A stretch of 8,047 bases of DNA from the NCBI GenBank assembly GCA_017648525.1, contig JAGCIP010000244.1:1-8047 (forward strand), given 5' to 3'. Positions 4,398 to 8,047 of this stretch are shown here, one piece after another. The position numbers and the translations under genes were made by a program. Below the pieces are notes generated by a model. That model did no database searches, was not told where the DNA came from, and worked only from the letters and a program-made list of their open reading frames with translations. Position 1 is the first letter of the stretch. Every line of letters starts with the position of its first letter. The DNA comes from Clostridia bacterium (GTDB lineage: Bacteria; Bacillota; Clostridia; Christensenellales; Borkfalkiaceae).

Positions 4398-7300
4398 TTA
4401 TGCGAGCGTTGAATCGCCCGTGATTTCCGCAACGTCCGCTAATTTTACCGATACCATCTTTGAAACGCCCTTTTCTTGCATTGTTACGCCGAATAATGCA
4501 TCCGCAAGTTCCATTGTCGGCTTTCTGTGGGTAATAACGATAAATTGAGTATCTTGGCTAAACTTCTTTAAGTATCTAGCAAATCTATCAACGTTGGCTT
4601 CGTCTAACGCCGCTTCAATTTCGTCAAGCACGCAGAAAGGCATAGGACGAAGTTTTAAGATTGCAAACAAAATCGCAATTGCGGTGAGCGCTTTTTCACC
4701 ACCTGATAAAAGTGAAAGTTTTTGTAGTTTCTTTCCCGGTGGCTCGGCAACTATTTCTACGCCTGCTTCTAACCTGTCTTCAACTTGGCTGTAATCCATT
4801 TGGAGCATAGCCCTACCACCACCGAATAATTCCTTAAATATTCTTTGGAAGTTTTCGTTAATTTTAGTAAAGCCTTCGTCAAACTGGGTAAGCATTTCGC
4901 CTTTGATTTTGTCAATGGCTTCTTTAAGGTCTTTTTCGGCTTTTTCAAGGTCTTCTTTTTGCGTCGTCATTTCTTGATAACGCTCTTTAAGTGCCTTGCA
5001 ATCTTCTATCGCCGTTGCGTTAATCGCACCGAGTGAACTGCGTTTTCTTCTCAAACGATTGATTTCTGACTCGCCAAAACTTGCGTCGTAATTTTCTTCT
5101 CTAACCTTAACTGCCGTTTCGTAAGTTTCTTGATAGTCTTCCCAAATGCTTTGTTGTAAATACTCTAAATCAGAGTCAATTTTAGCAAGCGCAATTTCTT
5201 CCGCATGCTTTTTCTCTGATAAATCATTCAACTCTGCGGTAAGCCTATTCTTCTTTTCGTCGTTTTTGTTAAGTTTATCACGAAGTTCTGCCTTGTAACT
5301 TTCTATGTTTTCTATCTTTTCACGTATGCCGTTGATGTAATCTTGTTCCGCCTTAGTAAGCGCAACCTTTTCTTGGTCACGGCGGAGTTCTTCTATAATG
5401 CCTTCCGCACCTTCGTTGCTCTTTGCTAAATTTTTGTTGGTTTCACTAGATTCACTCTTAATCTTTTCTAAACGCTCGTTCTCGCTTTCAGTTGCAACGA
5501 TTTTTGCTTTAAGTTCGGTAATCTTAACTTGCAAATCAACGCTTTTAGCAGAAAGATCGTCACGCTCTTTTCTCAATGCGTCGTATTCGGCTTGTTGTTG
5601 GTCTGCCGTTTTTGATGCGCTTTCTCTATCCTGTTCAAGTTTCTTGCCACCGCTTTGAACTGCCTCAAAATCAGCGTCTAACTTTTCAATTCTTTCTTTT
5701 ACTTCTTCTATTAAATCGGTAACAGACTCTATTTCTCTGCCGATTTCAGAAAGCGATTTTTCGCAAACGCCTTGTTTTTCACGTTCTAATAGAATTTGCT
5801 CACGCTTTCCGTTATACAAGTCGCCAAGCATAGACAATTCATCCATAGCGCTGTCACGCTTTCTTTCTAAACCTGCTTTCATTTCCTTAACGCTTTGCAT
5901 TTCTTCACGCTTTTGTTTAAGTTGTTCAGCGTTTTCTTCAATTTTTCTATCGCCAGAAAGTAAGCCCACGGTATCCGTTCTTCTCGAACCACCGGTCATT
6001 GCGCCTTGGGTTGTGAACACGTCTCCGTCTAAAGTAACCATCTTAAACGCAAAACGATATTTATCTGCAATTCGGGTTGCATTTTCAAGAGTGTCTACTA
6101 TTAAAGTATTGCCAAGCAAGTTAGAAATAACGTTTTCATATTGCTTATCGTATTCTACCAACTCGTTAGCAACGCCCAAAGCACCACGCTCGTTAAGTGC
6201 GTTTGTAACCGAAATGCTTTGTTCTCTCGGTTTTACAGAAGTTATAGGCAAGAAAGTTATTCTGCCCATTTTGTTAACTTTCAAGTATTCAATCAAATAA
6301 CGTGCGTCGTCAGGATTAGCCGTAACCACGTTTTGAGCAGAAGCAGAAAGTGCGGTTTCAAGAGCGATATCATACTTTTTATCACTCTTAATTAGTTCCG
6401 CAACTACGCCCTTTATACGCCTTTTAAGTTCACCGTTTTCTTTTGCCTTGTTCAACAAGTTTTTAACGGCGGGCGCATATCCGTCGTAATTATCTTTAAG
6501 CGCCTTGTAGAAGTTGTCTTTAGTAACCAAAGTGGTAACGATCGAGTTCAAAGAATAAATTTGATTGTCCGCCTTTGCTACTTCTTCGTTACAATTTCTT
6601 ACTTGATTTTCCTTTTCTTCTATTTGATTTTTAAAATCGAATACCGAACGGTCAAGTTCATTGATGGCTTTGTCAATTCTTTCTTTTTCATTGAAAAGCC
6701 CGTCCCTTTTAACCGATAATTCGTCCACCCTAGCAGTAAGTTCGTTTAACTTTTCTATTAGATTATTTTTCTCTATCGACATTGCGCCCTTGTTGAGTTT
6801 TATGTCAGAGAGCGATTCGATTGATTCTATAATCTTTTTACGGTTAACGGTTGCAAGTTCTTCTCCAAGCGCAATCTTTTCGGTAACCGAAAGCAAGCGC
6901 CTTGACAACTTTTCCGCTTTAGTTTGAAGTTCAACTAATACTTCTTTATCGCTAGTTAAAGACTGATGATTACTAGCGAGAGATTTTTCGCAATCGTTAA
7001 TCAAAATAACGTTATCTTCTATCTCTTTTTTAGCACGTTCTATTTGGCTTAAAAGATAAGATATCTTCTGTTCGTAAAGTTGTTTTGCACCAGAAGATTT
7101 TTCCATACTAACACGTTTTTCAAGCAATTCGTCGTTAAGATTTCTAAGTCTTATATCCGCATCTGAAATGTCGGAGAAAATCTTGTCGTATTCTTCTTGC
7201 GCACCGTTAAATTCTATTTGCCTTAACGCAGATTGTTCGTCTAAACCCTTTATACGAACGTGAATTTTATTCTTTGCACTTTCAACGCCGTCCACTTTTG

Positions 7301-7994
7301 CTATGTACGTGTTAAGTTCGTGATGTTTAAGTTGTGCGGAAAGTTCGTTAAACTCTTTTGCTTTTTCCGCCTGTCTTTCTAACGGCCCTAATTGATTTTC
7401 TATTTCGGTAAGTATATCAATGTATCTAACTAGGTTTTCGTGAGTTCTATCAAGTTTTCTTTCAGATTCGTTCTTTCTCGTCTTAAATTTTGCAATACCC
7501 GTTGCTTCTTCAAAAATAAGACGGCGGTCTTCGGGTTTTGCAGACATAATTTCTTCTACTTTACCTTGACCGATAATAGTATAGCCTTCTTTACCAATAC
7601 CGCATTCGTGCAAAAGTTCAACTATATCACGCAAACGTGCAGGTTGCTTGTTAATATAGTATTCACTTTCACCGCTACGGAAAAGTTTACGGGTAATTAT
7701 AAGTTCGTTATAATCTATGCTGAACATTCTCGTCGAGTTGTCAAAGTATAACGAAACTTCGCAATAAGAAAGCGATTTTCTTCCTTGCGTTCCGCTAAAT
7801 ATAACGTCTTGCATGCTAGAACCACGTAAAGTTTTAGCAGACTGCTCGCCTAAAACCCAACGAATAGCGTCGGCAACGTTACTTTTACCGCACCCGTTAG
7901 GTCCAACTATTCCCGTTATTCCGTCGCCAAACTTAATTTCGGCTTTATCGGCAAACGATTTGAATCCGTAAATTTCAACCTTTTGGAAATTCAC
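4398..7994 (-). CDS. smc: chromosome segregation / condensin ATPase SMC
   Basis: SMC dimers, with ScpA and ScpB, load near the origin, extrude DNA loops and help separate sister chromosomes. The 1198-residue length is typical of bacterial SMC (about 1170-1200). The N-terminal head begins MNFQKVEIYGFKSFADK and carries Walker A GPNGCGKS (31-38) and the Q-loop IGQGKVEEI (141-149). A long heptad-rich coiled coil (about 170-500) leads to the hinge (about 505-670: DGYAPAVKNLL to GAMTGGS). The return coil follows, then the C-terminal head with signature LSGGEK (1096-1101), Walker B FCVLDE (1120-1125), D-loop AALDEANV and switch His1156 in VITH. All ATPase motifs are intact. The start is GTG, chosen because it gives the exact family N-terminus, overlaps the upstream stop as GTGA and has AAGGTGG (8004-8010) upstream. 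The ScpA and ScpB genes are not in the window. Confidence 0.98.
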   Translation of the reverse strand: MNFQKVEIYGFKSFADKAEIKFGDGITGIVGPNGCGKSNVADAIRWVLGEQSAKTLRGSSMQDVIFSGTQGRKSLSYCEVSLYFDNSTRMFSIDYNELIITRKLFRSGESEYYINKQPARLRDIVELLHECGIGKEGYTIIGQGKVEEIMSAKPEDRRLIFEEATGIAKFKTRKNESERKLDRTHENLVRYIDILTEIENQLGPLERQAEKAKEFNELSAQLKHHELNTYIAKVDGVESAKNKIHVRIKGLDEQSALRQIEFNGAQEEYDKIFSDISDADIRLRNLNDELLEKRVSMEKSSGAKQLYEQKISYLLSQIERAKKEIEDNVILINDCEKSLASNHQSLTSDKEVLVELQTKAEKLSRRLLSVTEKIALGEELATVNRKKIIESIESLSDIKLNKGAMSIEKNNLIEKLNELTARVDELSVKRDGLFNEKERIDKAINELDRSVFDFKNQIEEKENQVRNCNEEVAKADNQIYSLNSIVTTLVTKDNFYKALKDNYDGYAPAVKNLLNKAKENGELKRRIKGVVAELIKSDKKYDIALETALSASAQNVVTANPDDARYLIEYLKVNKMGRITFLPITSVKPREQSISVTNALNERGALGVANELVEYDKQYENVISNLLGNTLIVDTLENATRIADKYRFAFKMVTLDGDVFTTQGAMTGGSRRTDTVGLLSGDRKIEENAEQLKQKREEMQSVKEMKAGLERKRDSAMDELSMLGDLYNGKREQILLEREKQGVCEKSLSEIGREIESVTDLIEEVKERIEKLDADFEAVQSGGKKLEQDRESASKTADQQQAEYDALRKERDDLSAKSVDLQVKITELKAKIVATESENERLEKIKSESSETNKNLAKSNEGAEGIIEELRRDQEKVALTKAEQDYINGIREKIENIESYKAELRDKLNKNDEKKNRLTAELNDLSEKKHAEEIALAKIDSDLEYLQQSIWEDYQETYETAVKVREENYDASFGESEINRLRRKRSSLGAINATAIEDCKALKERYQEMTTQKEDLEKAEKDLKEAIDKIKGEMLTQFDEGFTKINENFQRIFKELFGGGRAMLQMDYSQVEDRLEAGVEIVAEPPGKKLQKLSLLSGGEKALTAIAILFAILKLRPMPFCVLDEIEAALDEANVDRFARYLKKFSQDTQFIVITHRKPTMELADALFGVTMQEKGVSKMVSVKLADVAEITGDSTLA

Positions 7995-8047
7995 TGTTTA
8001 TTACCACCTTGTTTAGTTATTTTTTGAAGTGCTAGGTCGGCAGACGC
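7991..8047 (-). CDS. rnc: 3' end of an upstream gene, probably ribonuclease III (rnc)
   Basis: An open frame enters from the right edge and gives 18 residues ending at TGA: ASADLALQKITKQGGNKQ. The first part resembles the last helix of the double-stranded-RNA-binding domain that ends RNase III (an A-x-x-x-A-L-x-K-I/L pattern), and rnc is the usual gene upstream of smc in Bacillota. The stop overlaps the smc GTG by four bases, and its last codons contain the smc ribosome binding site, so the two genes are probably translationally coupled. The frame and overlap are seen directly. The rnc identity rests on a very short match plus gene order, so it is provisional. Confidence 0.6.
   Translation of the reverse strand, partial: ASADLALQKITKQGGNKQ
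8004..8010 (-). promoter_or_regulatory. ribosome binding site deciding the GTG start of smc
   Basis: AAGGTGG on the minus strand, one base different from the ideal AAGGAGG, ends nine bases before the GTG at 7994. It lies inside the last codons of the upstream gene. No ATG in this frame offers a complete SMC N-terminus, so this site supports GTG as the true start. Confidence 0.75.

Noticed and set aside
4900..5900. Repetitive-looking CTTCTTC/TTTC-rich pyrimidine bias on the plus strand
   Set aside because: It is the complement of Glu/Lys-rich coiled-coil codons (GAA, AAG, GAG) in SMC, so it reflects coding and not a DNA repeat or regulatory element.

Overview
The window is a stretch of bacterial core chromosome, and every gene lies on the minus strand. 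The low-to-moderate GC (about 40% by eye), strong AAGGAG-type ribosome binding sites, a consensus sigma-A promoter and the gene order rnc - smc - ftsY - ylxM - ffh - rpsP - khpA - rimM - trmD all point to a Bacillota (Firmicutes) genome. It is probably an uncultured clostridial lineage. The order matches the classic Bacillus subtilis block except that no ylqD-like gene lies between khpA and rimM. TGA serves as a stop codon (rimM and the rnc-like tail), so a mycoplasma-type code is excluded. I see no mobile element, CRISPR array, tRNA, rRNA or prophage gene.

Read in the direction of transcription (right to left), the window opens with the last 18 codons of a gene that is probably rnc (RNase III). 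It overlaps the GTG start of smc by four bases. smc encodes a full-length 1198-residue condensin ATPase and is followed 22 bases later by ftsY, the SRP receptor GTPase. After ftsY comes a 180-base gap, the only sizeable intergenic region. It holds a 31-base alternating purine-pyrimidine tract, a clear intrinsic terminator, an AT-rich segment, a perfect TTGACA-N17-TATAAT promoter, and a perfect 10-bp inverted repeat that starts two bases downstream of the -10 box.

That promoter appears to start a second transcription unit: ylxM, ffh (SRP GTPase, joined to ylxM by a TAATG overlap), rpsP (ribosomal protein bS16), khpA (KH-domain RNA chaperone), rimM (30S maturation factor) and trmD (tRNA m1G37 methyltransferase, whose 3' end runs off the left edge). 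A hairpin followed by a U-rich run over the khpA stop codon could reduce read-through into rimM-trmD.

Functionally the block joins chromosome organisation (SMC), co-translational membrane targeting (FtsY, YlxM, Ffh) and ribosome or tRNA maturation (bS16, KhpA, RimM, TrmD). No new biological system is evident. The points worth a second look are regulatory: the organised ftsY-ylxM intergenic region, the Shine-Dalgarno-less ylxM start inside a leader with an inverted repeat, and the khpA-rimM hairpin.
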